Made by a program: the position numbers and the translations under genes
Shown: positions 44,037-53,566 of the stretch, one piece after another
Layout of the letters: every line of letters begins with the position of its first letter
Position numbering within the stretch: the first letter of the stretch is position 1
The notes under the pieces: generated by a model
Told to the model about the DNA's origin: nothing
The model's input: only the letters and a program-made list of their open reading frames with translations
Database searches by the model: none
DNA from: Phocaeicola faecium
Lineage (GTDB): Bacteria; Bacteroidota; Bacteroidia; Bacteroidales; Bacteroidaceae
Length of the DNA stretch: 64,000 nt
Direction of reading: 5' to 3'
NCBI RefSeq assembly: GCF_014837055.1
Contig: NZ_JACSPQ010000001.1
Span: forward strand, 1,235,970 to 1,299,969

Positions 44037-44040
44037 AGGG

Positions 44041-45447
44041 TTATCTGCTTCTTAAGCTGGCTTCTATTTCTTCTATTTCAGCTTTAAATGCTTTGTCTAC
44101 TTCTACTTGGTCTTTTACTATCTTACAAGCATGAAGCACCGTAGCGTGGTCTTTATTGCCAATCATCTGACCAATCTTCGATGAAGAGGTATCCGTATGT
44201 TTCTTTGCAAGATACATGGCTACTTGGCGAACCTGTACTACTTCACGTTTACGGGTCTTGGTATGAATGGCAGCCGTATCGATTTTAAAATGCTCACAAA
44301 CCTTTTCAATGATATCGTTTATACCAATCGGCTTAAATTCGGCGCAGCGTACAGCCTTGTGTACGATACGTTGCGCTAAATCTAAATCTACCTCGCGCTT
44401 GAACAAGATAGATTGTGCCAAAAGTGAATTGACGATACCTTCAAGCTCGCGGACACTTTCGTTTACGTTTTCGGCTATGTAACTGATTACTGATTCAGGT
44501 ATAGAAAGTCCGTCACGACGAATCTTATTGCGCAAAATGTTTTTACGCAGTTCAATGTCGGGTTTCTCCAATTCAGCCACCAATCCCCACTTGAAACGTG
44601 TCAGCAAACGGTCTTCCATACCCTGCAACATAACAGGAGCACGGTCGGACGTCAGAATAAGCTGTTTTCCGTTCTGATGTAAATGATTGAATATATGAAA
44701 GAACGTATTTTGAGTTTTTGTCACACCGGCAAACTCCTGTATATCGTCGATTATCAACACGTCGATAGTTTGGTAGAAGCTGATGAAATCATTGAAATGA
44801 TTGGTACGCACAGAATCGGTATATTGTACCTGAAACAAGTGTGCAGACACGTAAAGCACACGTTTCTCCGGATAAAGTTCCTTGATACGTGTACCGATAG
44901 CATTTATCAGATGAGTTTTACCCACACCCGAAGGACCGTAAATAAAAAGCGGATTAAAGGTGCGTGCCGGATTCTGCGCAACGGTTTCGGCTACAGTTCT
45001 CGAAAACTCGTTGCTGTTTCCTTTGATAAAGTTCTCAAAGTTATAATTGGGATTCAGATGAGGATCTAAATCCTGTACCGGAGGAGCAATAGGACCCGGT
45101 GCTTTATTACCTCCCTGTATATTTTTAGGCTCAGGCAAAGCCGTTGAGCGGTCTGTTCCTTTTCTGTCTACGGTAATATGGTTCGTCTTGTCGACAAGGA
45201 TAGAATACATCAACTCCGTACCCTCTCCAATCTCTTTATAGATGGCAGCACGCAGCAAACCCACATACTTTTCTTCCAGATATTCATAGAAGAAAGGACT
45301 GGGAACGCCAATAGTCAATGCCTTCTCCTCGTATTTCAAGGGGACGATAGGCTCGAACCACGTTTTAAAAGCCGTTGCATTTACGTTGTCTCGTATAAAG
45401 AGAAGGCAACGTTGCCATAATGCAACAACTTGGCTGTTTTCAATCAT
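44041..45447 (-). CDS. dnaA: Chromosomal replication initiator DnaA
   Basis: 468 residues. Domain I at the N-terminus ([27 protein letters not shown]), a linker, the AAA+ domain with Walker [11 protein letters not shown] (about residue 172) and Walker [11 protein letters not shown], and domain IV with the DnaA signature [12 protein letters not shown]. It binds DnaA boxes at the origin and opens the duplex. The neighbours are not dnaN or recF, so the usual dnaA-dnaN order is absent. About 470 bp of A/T-rich sequence with no clear DnaA-box cluster lies upstream. Confidence 0.98.
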   Translation of the reverse strand: MIENSQVVALWQRCLLFIRDNVNATAFKTWFEPIVPLKYEEKALTIGVPSPFFYEYLEEKYVGLLRAAIYKEIGEGTELMYSILVDKTNHITVDRKGTDRSTALPEPKNIQGGNKAPGPIAPPVQDLDPHLNPNYNFENFIKGNSNEFSRTVAETVAQNPARTFNPLFIYGPSGVGKTHLINAIGTRIKELYPEKRVLYVSAHLFQVQYTDSVRTNHFNDFISFYQTIDVLIIDDIQEFAGVTKTQNTFFHIFNHLHQNGKQLILTSDRAPVMLQGMEDRLLTRFKWGLVAELEKPDIELRKNILRNKIRRDGLSIPESVISYIAENVNESVRELEGIVNSLLAQSILFKREVDLDLAQRIVHKAVRCAEFKPIGINDIIEKVCEHFKIDTAAIHTKTRKREVVQVRQVAMYLAKKHTDTSSSKIGQMIGNKDHATVLHACKIVKDQVEVDKAFKAEIEEIEASLRSR

Positions 45448-45917
45448 TACATACGTTGTTTTAATAAAGCGATACTTCTACCGCTGCAAATTTCGGAATG
45501 AATTTTTATAAAAACAAATGCTGTTTTCCTTTGATTTTTAATCTTTTATTTAAGGTTTTGATAGTTAGCAGCTTATTACAACTGTGTTTCACGAACACAG
45601 TTACGCCTGTTTGCTTAATTACAATTCCTTGTTTTTCAAATTATTACACCTCAACTACTTATCATGACCACTTCTACAACCATACTTATATTACACTAAT
45701 AATCAACCACATAGACTACTTTTACAAATTCATCCGCTCACCACTCTTTATTTAGACAATTTCTATATTACACCTAAATGCGACTATTTTTCGCTGCAGA
45801 GAAATACCGTTCACCGATGTGTAAAACAGAGTTTTCAAAACCTACTGATGCAGCTGCAAACATATAGACTTCTGCAAAGGAAACGAGCCGATGAGCAGAC
45901 AAGATTAACCCGTGTTT
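45448..45917. other. 470-bp A/T-rich intergenic region upstream of dnaA
   Basis: It holds the dnaA leader, a perfect 9-bp palindrome (45580-45602) and the 3' end region of the ABC-2 operon. A frame of 85 codons on the plus strand (45498-45755) has no ribosome-binding site and looks like chance in T-rich DNA. I do not see repeated TTATCCACA-type boxes, so an origin is not supported. Confidence 0.6.
45580..45602. promoter_or_regulatory. Palindrome upstream of dnaA
   Basis: AACTGTGTT-TCACG-AACACAGTT, perfect 9-bp arms around five bases, about 135 bp upstream of the dnaA start. Its TGTGTT/AACACA symmetry resembles a Crp/FNR-type operator or a small RNA hairpin. Function inferred. Confidence 0.4.
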
Positions 45918-47177
45918 TTATCGTTTTTTTAAATCGTACTGACAACGGCGTAACCGGATCTGTTTCAAACGCTGAATGGCACGCTGGCGACTTAACAAAA
46001 TCTGACGACGGTAAACAAGGCAAGCTATAATGAAATAAATACCTGTTTGCAACCATAAAGCGCGGTATTCGGGCAATATATCATAAAGGGTAGCTCCCAT
46101 CGTATTGATTCGCACATAACCGTTTATGCCAAATGTTGAAGGGAACAGCCATGAAACAACTTTCCAGAAATCGGGAATAGCTGCTCCCGGCCAAGATATA
46201 CCAGAAATAAACAGCAAAGGAATGGAGGTAAATACGTATACCATCATGCAGGTTTCGCGGTGACGAATAAACACAGAACAAACCATTGCGAAGAAAATAC
46301 ATGCCAACACGTAGGGTATGGCAAAAGCCAACAGTGTAGACGGATTAGCTATCTGAACCAGACGGAACAGCTTCGGAACACAGCAAAGAACGTATGCCGA
46401 GATTATGGAATAAATCAAAAAGTAAGCGGCCGATTTACCCAAAACGACACGCAATGTTCCCTGATAATAGCGACCGGGAGGTATCAAATTACGAAAACGG
46501 CTGTTCTCGCGAGCTGTTCCTGCTGAAAGTCCGATTCCCAACAAAAGCGTTTGCTGGATAATCAGAATCAGTACTGCCGGTATAAGGAAGCTGGCAAAAC
46601 CATCCTGAGGATTAAACAATGAAATGTCTTCATACTCAATGGGAGACGTACTTATTTCGTCTTGACGGTCGGTAGTATTTCCCAATCGTTTGATCTGAAT
46701 CTGCTTGTTCATGTCTAACGAAGCGTTGGTAGAAGCAAGTAAAATGGCTTTATAATAAAGCATACCGCTCATATCACAGTAAATACTTACGGTAGTCTGG
46801 CGGCCGGCAGCAATGTCGCTGCTGAAACTTTCGGGCAAATAAATAACGCCATATACTTTGTTTTCTTTCAACAAGGTTTTAGCTTCCTCCATGTCGGCAC
46901 AATAAGACTGTATATGAACATCGGCGCTGGCATCGACAAAGCGCACAAACTTGCGGCTTAACGATGATTTGTCGGCATCGACAACAGCCGCCGGTACGTC
47001 GCGCACCACTTCGTTTGTATATATGAAAGCATATATCAAAGGGTAAGCCAGAGGCACCAGAATAAGAAAAATCAAGACACCTTGGTCTCTAAACGCAACT
47101 TTCAACTCTTCAACGCAGATATGGAAGAGTCCGGAAAAGCCCTGTCGGATAATATGATAGAACGAATCGGTTTTCAT
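45918..47177 (-). CDS. ABC-2 family transport permease (second)
   Basis: 419 residues. One N-terminal helix (VLIFLILVPLAYPLIYAFIY), a large extracytoplasmic domain (about 60-200), then five C-terminal helices (LIPAVLILIIQQTLLLGIGL onward). This is the YhhJ/ABC2_membrane_3 architecture. It is the last gene of the TolC-HlyD-ABC2-ABC2 operon, 12 bp after its paralogue. It would form a heterodimeric channel with that protein. No ATPase gene is present in the operon. Confidence 0.9.
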   Translation of the reverse strand: MKTDSFYHIIRQGFSGLFHICVEELKVAFRDQGVLIFLILVPLAYPLIYAFIYTNEVVRDVPAAVVDADKSSLSRKFVRFVDASADVHIQSYCADMEEAKTLLKENKVYGVIYLPESFSSDIAAGRQTTVSIYCDMSGMLYYKAILLASTNASLDMNKQIQIKRLGNTTDRQDEISTSPIEYEDISLFNPQDGFASFLIPAVLILIIQQTLLLGIGLSAGTARENSRFRNLIPPGRYYQGTLRVVLGKSAAYFLIYSIISAYVLCCVPKLFRLVQIANPSTLLAFAIPYVLACIFFAMVCSVFIRHRETCMMVYVFTSIPLLFISGISWPGAAIPDFWKVVSWLFPSTFGINGYVRINTMGATLYDILPEYRALWLQTGIYFIIACLVYRRQILLSRQRAIQRLKQIRLRRCQYDLKKR

Positions 47178-47189
47178 GATTTCTTTTCG

Positions 47190-48365
47190 TTAAGGGATAT
47201 AGACATAATGTAACATGGCTGTCCGCAACTTCTTGAGTATGAAAAACGGAAGCAACATGAATATTAACAATGCCACCACTGAATGCCAAGCATAAATCAG
47301 CGGATAACCGTTTAACGCAAGGTCAACATAAATTAAAAAGTAGTGGCGCAATGGGAATAAGTTTGCAAGTGCCTGAAGCGTTGGGTGCATTGCCATCACC
47401 GGAAAAGTAAATCCCGATATAGAAAAAGAGATTACCCCCCACAACGAAGCTGCACTCAAGGCAAGACGAAGCGAGCCAAACAACCCGAACAAAAATACGC
47501 CGAATGCCTGTGAAGCCAGTACAAGTAACAACCCTGCCAACAGCATTGGGAAAATACCACTATTACAGGGGTAATGTAAAAAGCCGTACAAATAGACGTT
47601 ATAAAATACAGCGATTATGAAAAAAACAATCGTATGAGGAAAGAGTTTTCCTGTCAGCGCTGTAACAATCGAATTGCCGGATTCTTTCATTAATTGTCCG
47701 GCGGTATTTTCTTTTAACTCCGTTCCCAGTGCATAAACCGTAGTCAGAAAAATAAGCAGCATCAGCAAACCGGGGAACAACGTATTACACAAGTAAACCG
47801 AATAGTTCAGCCACGGATTGTTTAATGCGTGGGTTTCAATAACAATCGGCTGCAAAAAAGCCATTGCCTGACTCTCGGTAGCTCCCTTAGCATACAGTGT
47901 TGCCCGCCCGATGGCTCCCGACGCCAATTCAGACATCGTACGCTGGTCTTTATAAAGCAACGAACCAGCTATCAGGTAAGAGTAATTGACATAAAACGAT
48001 ACTTTGGGCTGACGGTTGGCAAGTGCCTTTTCTGTTGTTCCACGAGGGATATAATAAAAAGAATAAATCTCTCCACGCTGAATGGCTTTACGCGCTTGGC
48101 TTACACTTTCATAATGAGCTACAATTTTTATTTCCTGAAAGGCATCCAAATTACGTATGATATTACGAGTGGTAGCCGTATTATCCAAATCGACCACTCC
48201 AGCCGGAAGATTGGAAGGTAACCCTTTCTCCATCAACGTAGAAAAAAATACAAAACAAAATATCGGAGCTATCACCATGCAAAACAGGTAAATAGGCTGA
48301 GAAGTCAAACGAAAAACTTCTCGCTTGGCTATTCGCAGGAAACGTTTATGGACGGTTACAGACAT
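47190..48365 (-). CDS. ABC-2 family transport permease (first)
   Basis: 391 residues with the same plan as its neighbour: N-terminal helix (LFCMVIAPIFCFVFFSTLM), periplasmic domain, and five helices at the C-terminus. It is 6 bp after the HlyD gene. The two permeases are clearly related in layout but diverged in sequence. It needs an ATPase encoded elsewhere, or works in another way. Confidence 0.9.
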   Translation of the reverse strand: MSVTVHKRFLRIAKREVFRLTSQPIYLFCMVIAPIFCFVFFSTLMEKGLPSNLPAGVVDLDNTATTRNIIRNLDAFQEIKIVAHYESVSQARKAIQRGEIYSFYYIPRGTTEKALANRQPKVSFYVNYSYLIAGSLLYKDQRTMSELASGAIGRATLYAKGATESQAMAFLQPIVIETHALNNPWLNYSVYLCNTLFPGLLMLLIFLTTVYALGTELKENTAGQLMKESGNSIVTALTGKLFPHTIVFFIIAVFYNVYLYGFLHYPCNSGIFPMLLAGLLLVLASQAFGVFLFGLFGSLRLALSAASLWGVISFSISGFTFPVMAMHPTLQALANLFPLRHYFLIYVDLALNGYPLIYAWHSVVALLIFMLLPFFILKKLRTAMLHYVYIP

Positions 48366-48371
48366 GATATT

Positions 48372-49358
48372 TTATTTTTCAACAATAGCCGACATACCCG
48401 GACGCAGATTTTCCACCGGCTGAACAGGGCGTGCTTTTACTTCAAATGTTTTCAAATCAAACTGACCGGTTGTCTTGGTCGCCTTCCATGCGGCATACGT
48501 TCCGAGGTCTTTCATATAAGTCACTTTAAATGTGACATCTTTCTCTAAAGCCGGGATATATGCCGTAATCTCACCACCAACGGTAAAATCCTTCAAAAAA
48601 TCTTCACGCACATTGAGCGTTATCCACATATCATCGAGTTGGGCTACATTCATAATCGGCGCTCCCGTTCCCACCAATTCTCCTACCTTCGGGAATATTT
48701 CGGTTACTTCTCCGTCGGCAGAGGCTACAAGATATGTCTCGGCAATGTAAGAGGAAACCTCTGCCACCGCACCTTTTGCCCGCTCTACCTGAGCAGCGGC
48801 AGCAGCCTTGTCTTCACGTTGTGCGCCGTTTTTCGCCATCGTATATTGGGCATGAGCAGCACGCTCCGTAGCCTGCATTGCATCATACTGTGCCTTAGCC
48901 TCATCGCGCTTTTGAGCTGTCATCACTCCGGCTTCGTACAAACGATTAACCCGGTTATATGACTTTTCAGCGATTTCAAGTCCGGCTTTTGCCTTCTGCC
49001 ACATTTCAAATGCAGCCTGAAGTTGCTCGCTTCGCGTACCTCTTTGGGCTTTCTCGCTCAAAGCCTGCGCAGCCTGTTCAGCGGCTTGTGCCTGCATCAG
49101 CTTCGCCATAACATCGGGAGCCTCAAGAATAGCCACCGTATCTCCGGCTTTCACCTTGTCTCCTTCCGAAACGAAAAACTTCAAAACACGTCCCGGCACC
49201 TTGCTTGAAACTCTATATTCGGTTGCTTCCGCCTGACCTTGAATAATTTCCGGTCCTTTTCCTAACGTAAAGAATCCGATAACGCTGACTATAATTACGG
49301 CAGCCGCCAAAGTAAAAAATGCCAGCATAATATTGTTGCGTTGTGTCTTTTCTACCAT
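48372..49358 (-). CDS. HlyD-family membrane fusion protein
   Basis: 328 residues. N-terminal anchor (LAFFTLAAAVIIVSVIGFFTL), then lipoyl halves (YRVSSKVPGRVLKFFVSEGDKVKAG and ETYLVASADGEVTEIFPKVGELV) around an Ala/Gln-rich coiled coil (about 85-190). It resembles YhiI/EmrA-type adaptors that work with ABC-2 exporters. Spacing to both neighbours is under 10 bp. Confidence 0.93.
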   Translation of the reverse strand: MVEKTQRNNIMLAFFTLAAAVIIVSVIGFFTLGKGPEIIQGQAEATEYRVSSKVPGRVLKFFVSEGDKVKAGDTVAILEAPDVMAKLMQAQAAEQAAQALSEKAQRGTRSEQLQAAFEMWQKAKAGLEIAEKSYNRVNRLYEAGVMTAQKRDEAKAQYDAMQATERAAHAQYTMAKNGAQREDKAAAAAQVERAKGAVAEVSSYIAETYLVASADGEVTEIFPKVGELVGTGAPIMNVAQLDDMWITLNVREDFLKDFTVGGEITAYIPALEKDVTFKVTYMKDLGTYAAWKATKTTGQFDLKTFEVKARPVQPVENLRPGMSAIVEK

Positions 49359-49367
49359 AATCGATTA

Positions 49368-50864
49368 TTATTTTAAAGTTCCCATTGATTTATTCAAATA
49401 TAATTCACTCATTTTCAAGTCAATCTGAGCATCTATCTTACCCGATTGCGCCGACAGCCAAGCTGTTTGGGCTTCCAGCACGTTACTGGTGGGTATGACC
49501 CCTTCTTTAAATCCCAAGTTAGCATATCTCAAATTTTCTTCTGCCTTTTCCATGTTTTTTTCTGCCATCGCCAGTTTCTTGGTGGCTTCGTTTACCTTAT
49601 ACGAACTTTGCGTAACCTGTAATTCTACTTTTTCTTTCACATCTTCCAGCCGATAGCGGGCTATATTTGCTTCGGCTTTGGCTGCCTTTACTTTATAGAT
49701 ACCTTCTCCCCAATGAAGTATAGGTACAGAAACAACCACGCCCGCTGCCCACATACCGCGAAATTTGTTTTCAAAACCGTTAACCAGCGAAGGGTTAGTT
49801 ACCAGATAATTGGCAGTAATAGCCACAGAGGGAAGAAACTCCGAACGCGCCACATTGACTTTCTGGCGATAGATTTGAGAGGCAAGTTCCAAACTCTTTA
49901 ACTCTTCGCGGTTGGCGAGTGCCGTACTGACGTTACTTTCGACGTATGTATTGGGAAGTGTCAGATTTTCCATGTCTTCATCAGCCAGCCGGATATCTGC
50001 ATCCAGTGGCAGGCCGCATAACTGACAAAGCAACATTTTCGAAAGACTTAATCCGTTATCCACCTGCGTAAGTGTCATTTCCGCCTCGTTTACTTTCACC
50101 TTGACACTCAGCCCGTCTGCTTTGGTAGCAACTCCTTCCGCCACCATTTGCTGAACATCCGAATCCAACTTCTGAACCAATTGCAAAAAGCCCTCAGCCA
50201 GTTTCTTCTTGTTGACCAGCGAAATGACCTGCCAGTATGCTTGGTCTGTGTTCAAAATCAGATCTTCCATACCGGTAGCGTGCTGCGATTCAGCCAAACG
50301 TTCTGCATATTTGGTTATCTTATTGTAAGCTATGATTTTTCCGCCCATAAACAAGGGTTGGGTAAGCGTTACAGCCCCTACCGTCAGATTTCGGGTATCT
50401 GTATGCAGCGCATCCACAAAACTTTGACCCACTCCGTTCAATCCGGTAGTCAGTCCCGAAACCATTCCCGGCAACAATCCTTGCAGTCCGGCAGCCAAGC
50501 CCGGATTAGAGGCAGCAATCTGCTTCATTGCAGCCTGAAAGTCAGCCGACTGCATAATTTGCTGAAGCTGGTTTCCGGTTGTAGTCCCGATGTTTCCGAT
50601 TGTTTGTTTTTGCTCATCGCTGAGCAAAGAAACTTCTTTTTGCGTACGTATATATGCGCCCGTCAAATCTACCTTTGGTAAAAAATTAGTAAATGCCGCT
50701 TTTTTCTGATAATGCGCAGCATTTATTTTTTCTTGGGCAATACGCAATTCTTTATTATTGGCAAGTGCCAACGAGCGGCAGCTATCCAATGTAAGTATTT
50801 GCTGAGCATACCCATTGAAGATAACCCCCACGTATAATACAAAAAAACTAAGAATTTTTTTCAT
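49368..50864 (-). CDS. TolC-family outer-membrane protein
   Basis: 498 residues with a signal peptide (ILSFFVLYVGVIFNGYAQQ). The two-fold OEP repeat is present: LTLDSCRSLALANNKELRIAQEK at the start, and LRYANLGFKEGVIPTSNVLEAQTAWLSA near the end (helix of the second repeat). An insertion rich in Gly/Gln between the first strands (about 85-150) is longer than in the other TolC protein of this window. First gene of the export operon, with a full promoter. Confidence 0.94.
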   Translation of the reverse strand: MKKILSFFVLYVGVIFNGYAQQILTLDSCRSLALANNKELRIAQEKINAAHYQKKAAFTNFLPKVDLTGAYIRTQKEVSLLSDEQKQTIGNIGTTTGNQLQQIMQSADFQAAMKQIAASNPGLAAGLQGLLPGMVSGLTTGLNGVGQSFVDALHTDTRNLTVGAVTLTQPLFMGGKIIAYNKITKYAERLAESQHATGMEDLILNTDQAYWQVISLVNKKKLAEGFLQLVQKLDSDVQQMVAEGVATKADGLSVKVKVNEAEMTLTQVDNGLSLSKMLLCQLCGLPLDADIRLADEDMENLTLPNTYVESNVSTALANREELKSLELASQIYRQKVNVARSEFLPSVAITANYLVTNPSLVNGFENKFRGMWAAGVVVSVPILHWGEGIYKVKAAKAEANIARYRLEDVKEKVELQVTQSSYKVNEATKKLAMAEKNMEKAEENLRYANLGFKEGVIPTSNVLEAQTAWLSAQSGKIDAQIDLKMSELYLNKSMGTLK

Positions 50865-50906
50865 GCCTTATTCAGTCTTTGTTATTTGGTTGCTTATGCA
50901 ACAGGA

Positions 50907-50937
50907 CAAATTTATGCTTTTAAAACAAACTGGCAAA
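50907..50937 (-). promoter_or_regulatory. Promoter of the TolC-HlyD-ABC-2 operon
   Basis: Minus strand: TTTG (50934-50937), a 19-bp spacer and TAAATTTG (50907-50914), about 43 bp before the start codon. Confidence 0.75.
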
Positions 50938-51029
50938 AGAAATTGTTGAAAAGAATGTAAAAGAAAAGTAACTCTTTACTCTAAGAGGCTGTTTAAATTT
51001 TCCGATTAAGAGCCTTAAATTTTGCTCTG

Positions 51030-51180
51030 CCTCAGTTTGAGGCAAGAACTCTATTCGAAAAGAGGAGGAGTCTTCCGAATAGAAAAGGACAACTTATCCG
51101 CATGAAACCAGCAACACTACCCATAGTATTTCGAGAGGTAGAACGGCCACAGATTTTCCTATCCGGAAGTCAGGGAGACG
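51030..51180. repeat. Dispersed hairpin repeat, copy G
   Basis: A hairpin TCTATTCG/CGAATAGA encloses GAGGAGGAGTCTT. Then come TTATCCGCATGAAA, CACTACCCATAG, GAGGTAGAACGG and GATTTTCCTATCC. These words recur in copies A, B, D and H. It lies just past the stop of the S41 gene. Confidence 0.65.
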
Positions 51181-51205
51181 AATAAAAACAGGATTAAAAA
51201 ACCAA

Positions 51206-52597
51206 TTATCTGAACTTATTCAGTTTGGGTTTCCGGTCGATAGAATTGGAAAGAACTTTCCACCCGCTATTATAAACACGACTGCTTCTTGCGCTGACCG
51301 CAGAACCGGTGGATGTTGCCGACGGGAAAGCTCCATTCGAGACATGATAAAGAACTGTTTGCAACAGAGCCTCATCTTCTGAACCAAGTTCATACAAATC
51401 ACCCCCGAAATCTTCTTCTATTTCAAAATCGGGAGCCAATCCATTATCGTAATAATCAGAAAAGTTCTCGCTATTACTTAATAAAGAGGTAGTAAGCCAA
51501 AGTTCTAAATAGGGAGATGCTTCGTTTGTAAAACATTGCTGGGCCACATTTTTACCAAACGTGGCAGTACCTACCTGAAACAGGCGACCTTCCATATAAG
51601 GTTTCAAGCAATTAATTACAATTTCGGAAGCCGAAGCAGTGTTTGACGATGTAATAATATACAAGTTACGATAAGACAGCGGCGCTCCTCCGCTTAACAA
51701 GCTGGCATCAAAAGTCAAAGTCTCCGTCTTATTAATCTTGTCATTATAGGTCATATTCAGAAAAGTTTGCCCGACAGCGCTTTGAGGTGCCAACAATGTA
51801 CTCAATATCTGTGAAGTAGAAACATATCCTCCGGGATTATAACGCAAATCGAGGATGATGTCATCAGAAGAAGAAATTCCCGAAAAAGCAGATTGCAGTT
51901 CGTCACCGTCTTCACCAAACTCATTATAAAGCATATAAAAAGCCCGATGACCGTCTGATGTGACCAGCGTATTCGTCGTCAAAATATTATGTTGTTCTAT
52001 ATAACGCGGCGCTGCAAGTTCTACCGTCCCTATCGTATCAAATTCCACATACAATTCCTCGTCTTCATTTTCATCGTAAGGATTATACGAACCTAATGTA
52101 AAGGAATGTGCTTGGGTAGGGCGACCTACATACTCCTCATAATCGTTGGACGAAATTTCATTGCCATCCACGGCTATAATCCAGTCTCCACGTTTCAGTC
52201 CCGCTTCGGTAGCCGGAGAATCCGGTTCCACATAGATAACACGCAGCGCATTTCCACTGTTGGTACGCACGGTAGCGGCTTCAAAACCAAATGTAGGATA
52301 TTCACTCATCGCACGTGACACGCTTACCGAATCGACGTGAGAAAAATAAGTTCCGTTTTTTTGGTCACTTTGCGAAGAAGCACTCCTTAAAAATTCATCC
52401 GGCTTATCGAAGAAATTCAATTCGCTCTCAGCAGGAATATCTTCATAAAAAAGATAATTCTGCTGCATGGTTTCATAAATCCACGTTTTATCTGCAATCA
52501 ACGCATAATACTCCCCCGAACGGTCTACCCCGCACGAAGCCAACAGGTATATAAGCGTCAGACCTGCCCAAGCCGTATGAATAAATTTCATTTTCAT
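51206..52597 (-). CDS. S41-family peptidase lipoprotein with PDZ domain
   Basis: 463 residues. Lipoprotein signal (LTLIYLLASCGVDRSG), an N-terminal helical region, a PDZ domain (about 100-160; VEPDSPATEAGLKRGDWIIAVDG) and the S41 protease core. The catalytic Ser is in SNTASASEIVINCL, followed about 25 residues later by the Lys in ATFGKNVAQQ; LDLRYNPGG is the conserved core strand. It is a tail-processing-type protease on the periplasmic or outer surface. Substrate unknown. It starts 7 bp after the coiled-coil gene, so the two are coupled. Confidence 0.92.
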   Translation of the reverse strand: MKMKFIHTAWAGLTLIYLLASCGVDRSGEYYALIADKTWIYETMQQNYLFYEDIPAESELNFFDKPDEFLRSASSQSDQKNGTYFSHVDSVSVSRAMSEYPTFGFEAATVRTNSGNALRVIYVEPDSPATEAGLKRGDWIIAVDGNEISSNDYEEYVGRPTQAHSFTLGSYNPYDENEDEELYVEFDTIGTVELAAPRYIEQHNILTTNTLVTSDGHRAFYMLYNEFGEDGDELQSAFSGISSSDDIILDLRYNPGGYVSTSQILSTLLAPQSAVGQTFLNMTYNDKINKTETLTFDASLLSGGAPLSYRNLYIITSSNTASASEIVINCLKPYMEGRLFQVGTATFGKNVAQQCFTNEASPYLELWLTTSLLSNSENFSDYYDNGLAPDFEIEEDFGGDLYELGSEDEALLQTVLYHVSNGAFPSATSTGSAVSARSSRVYNSGWKVLSNSIDRKPKLNKFR

Positions 52598-52604
52598 ATT
52601 CCGA

Positions 52605-53477
52605 TTACTTCATGCTGAACGAGCCTTCGCCAATCATATTTCCATCTGCAAATATATAAACATGATATGTACCGGCGGGAAGGAACTCTTCTATATCCCA
52701 ATACACAGTGACATTTTGTTCTTCACCAGTATACTCGATATACTTCTTTATAGAATAGCTGATATTTTGGTTTTCGTAAGCGAATGTATAACCAGAACCT
52801 TTAGTTAAGACTTCGTTATCGGGTTTAGCAATCCGAACATACAGCGTCTTATTGCCCGTCTCTGCTGTTATGTTCTTCACGATAGTAAATGAAACAGATA
52901 GTTTTTTCGCCCTGCTCACCCGATTGGTTTCTCTTCCGCGTTTGTTCAATGCCACCACATTGATGTTTGTTGCATCCAGTTGAGCCGCAAGCGATACTTT
53001 TTCATTCAAGTTCTTCTTTTCTTCAGAAAGCGTATTAATCCGCACGGTAGCAGCAGAATATTTGCTTTTCACCGCTTCGTTTTCTTCTTTCAATGCAGCA
53101 TTCAATCGGTTTAAAGAATCTATCTGAATAACATAGCTTCTCAATACGGCACGCACCGTCTTTAATTCTTTCTTCAAACGCATGATTTCAGCGGCATTGC
53201 TGCTTTTTACCTGACGCAATTCTTCCAACAGGCGTTGGGTCTTGAGCTTCTCGGTTTCCAGTTTTTCACGCAAAGAGTCATTATTTATCTGTACTTGCAG
53301 CTCGTCATATTGGGTGGCAAATGTACTATACTCATTTTCCATCTCCTGCTTTTCGATGGCAAAAAGTTCGGTCATTTCCTTGTTCTTGTGCATTTCATTA
53401 AAAGCAAAGAACGATACCCCGGCTATAATGACAATCAATGCCGCTATTACTATTATCAGTTTTTTATTCTTTTCCAT
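52605..53477 (-). CDS. Membrane-anchored coiled-coil protein
   Basis: 290 residues from MEKNKKLI; ten upstream in-frame codons overlap the -7 element and are left out. One N-terminal helix (LIIVIAALIVIIAGVSFFAF), a long coiled coil (about 30-165, rich in Glu/Lys/Leu heptads), and a C-terminal beta domain (about 185-290; GTYHVYIFADGNMIGEG). No known family is recognised with confidence. The layout, an inner-membrane anchor with a periplasmic rod and head, suggests a structural or scaffolding role. It is upstream of and coupled to the S41 protease lipoprotein. Confidence 0.8.
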   Translation of the reverse strand: MEKNKKLIIVIAALIVIIAGVSFFAFNEMHKNKEMTELFAIEKQEMENEYSTFATQYDELQVQINNDSLREKLETEKLKTQRLLEELRQVKSSNAAEIMRLKKELKTVRAVLRSYVIQIDSLNRLNAALKEENEAVKSKYSAATVRINTLSEEKKNLNEKVSLAAQLDATNINVVALNKRGRETNRVSRAKKLSVSFTIVKNITAETGNKTLYVRIAKPDNEVLTKGSGYTFAYENQNISYSIKKYIEYTGEEQNVTVYWDIEEFLPAGTYHVYIFADGNMIGEGSFSMK

Positions 53478-53496
53478 TGTATTTTTTCGTTTGCTG

Positions 53497-53504
53497 CAAA
53501 AATA
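53497..53504 (-). promoter_or_regulatory. -7 promoter element for the coiled-coil/S41 operon
   Basis: Minus strand TATTTTTG matches TAnnTTTG, 19 bp before the chosen ATG. It would leave the upstream ATG at 53507 untranscribed. Confidence 0.55.
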
Positions 53505-53566
53505 CAATATTTTATTGAACGCATATACAGTGTTTTCATTTTTTTAGCGGACAAGAGTTACAACTT

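Larger units (their letters stand above)
43579..44040. other. 462-bp intergenic region with candidate RNA gene
   Basis: In order: palindrome GTTAAATATTTAAC followed by seven Ts (43585-43606), hairpin GCACAAAA/TTTTGTGC (43610-43632), the promoter and candidate RNA described separately, repeat copy F, and the dnaA terminator. No convincing reading frame is present. Confidence 0.75.
50865..51205. other. 341-bp intergenic region
   Basis: Holds the tolC promoter, a small hairpin GCCTC-AGTTT-GAGGC and repeat copy G. No gene is seen. Confidence 0.7.

Noticed and set aside
45498-45755. 85-codon plus-strand frame upstream of dnaA
   Set aside because: Very T/A-rich, Phe/Tyr/Ile/Thr-loaded product, no ribosome-binding site and no -7 element. 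It looks like chance in A/T-rich DNA.
45448-45917. Replication origin next to dnaA
   Set aside because: No cluster of DnaA boxes could be seen, and the neighbouring genes are not the usual origin set.
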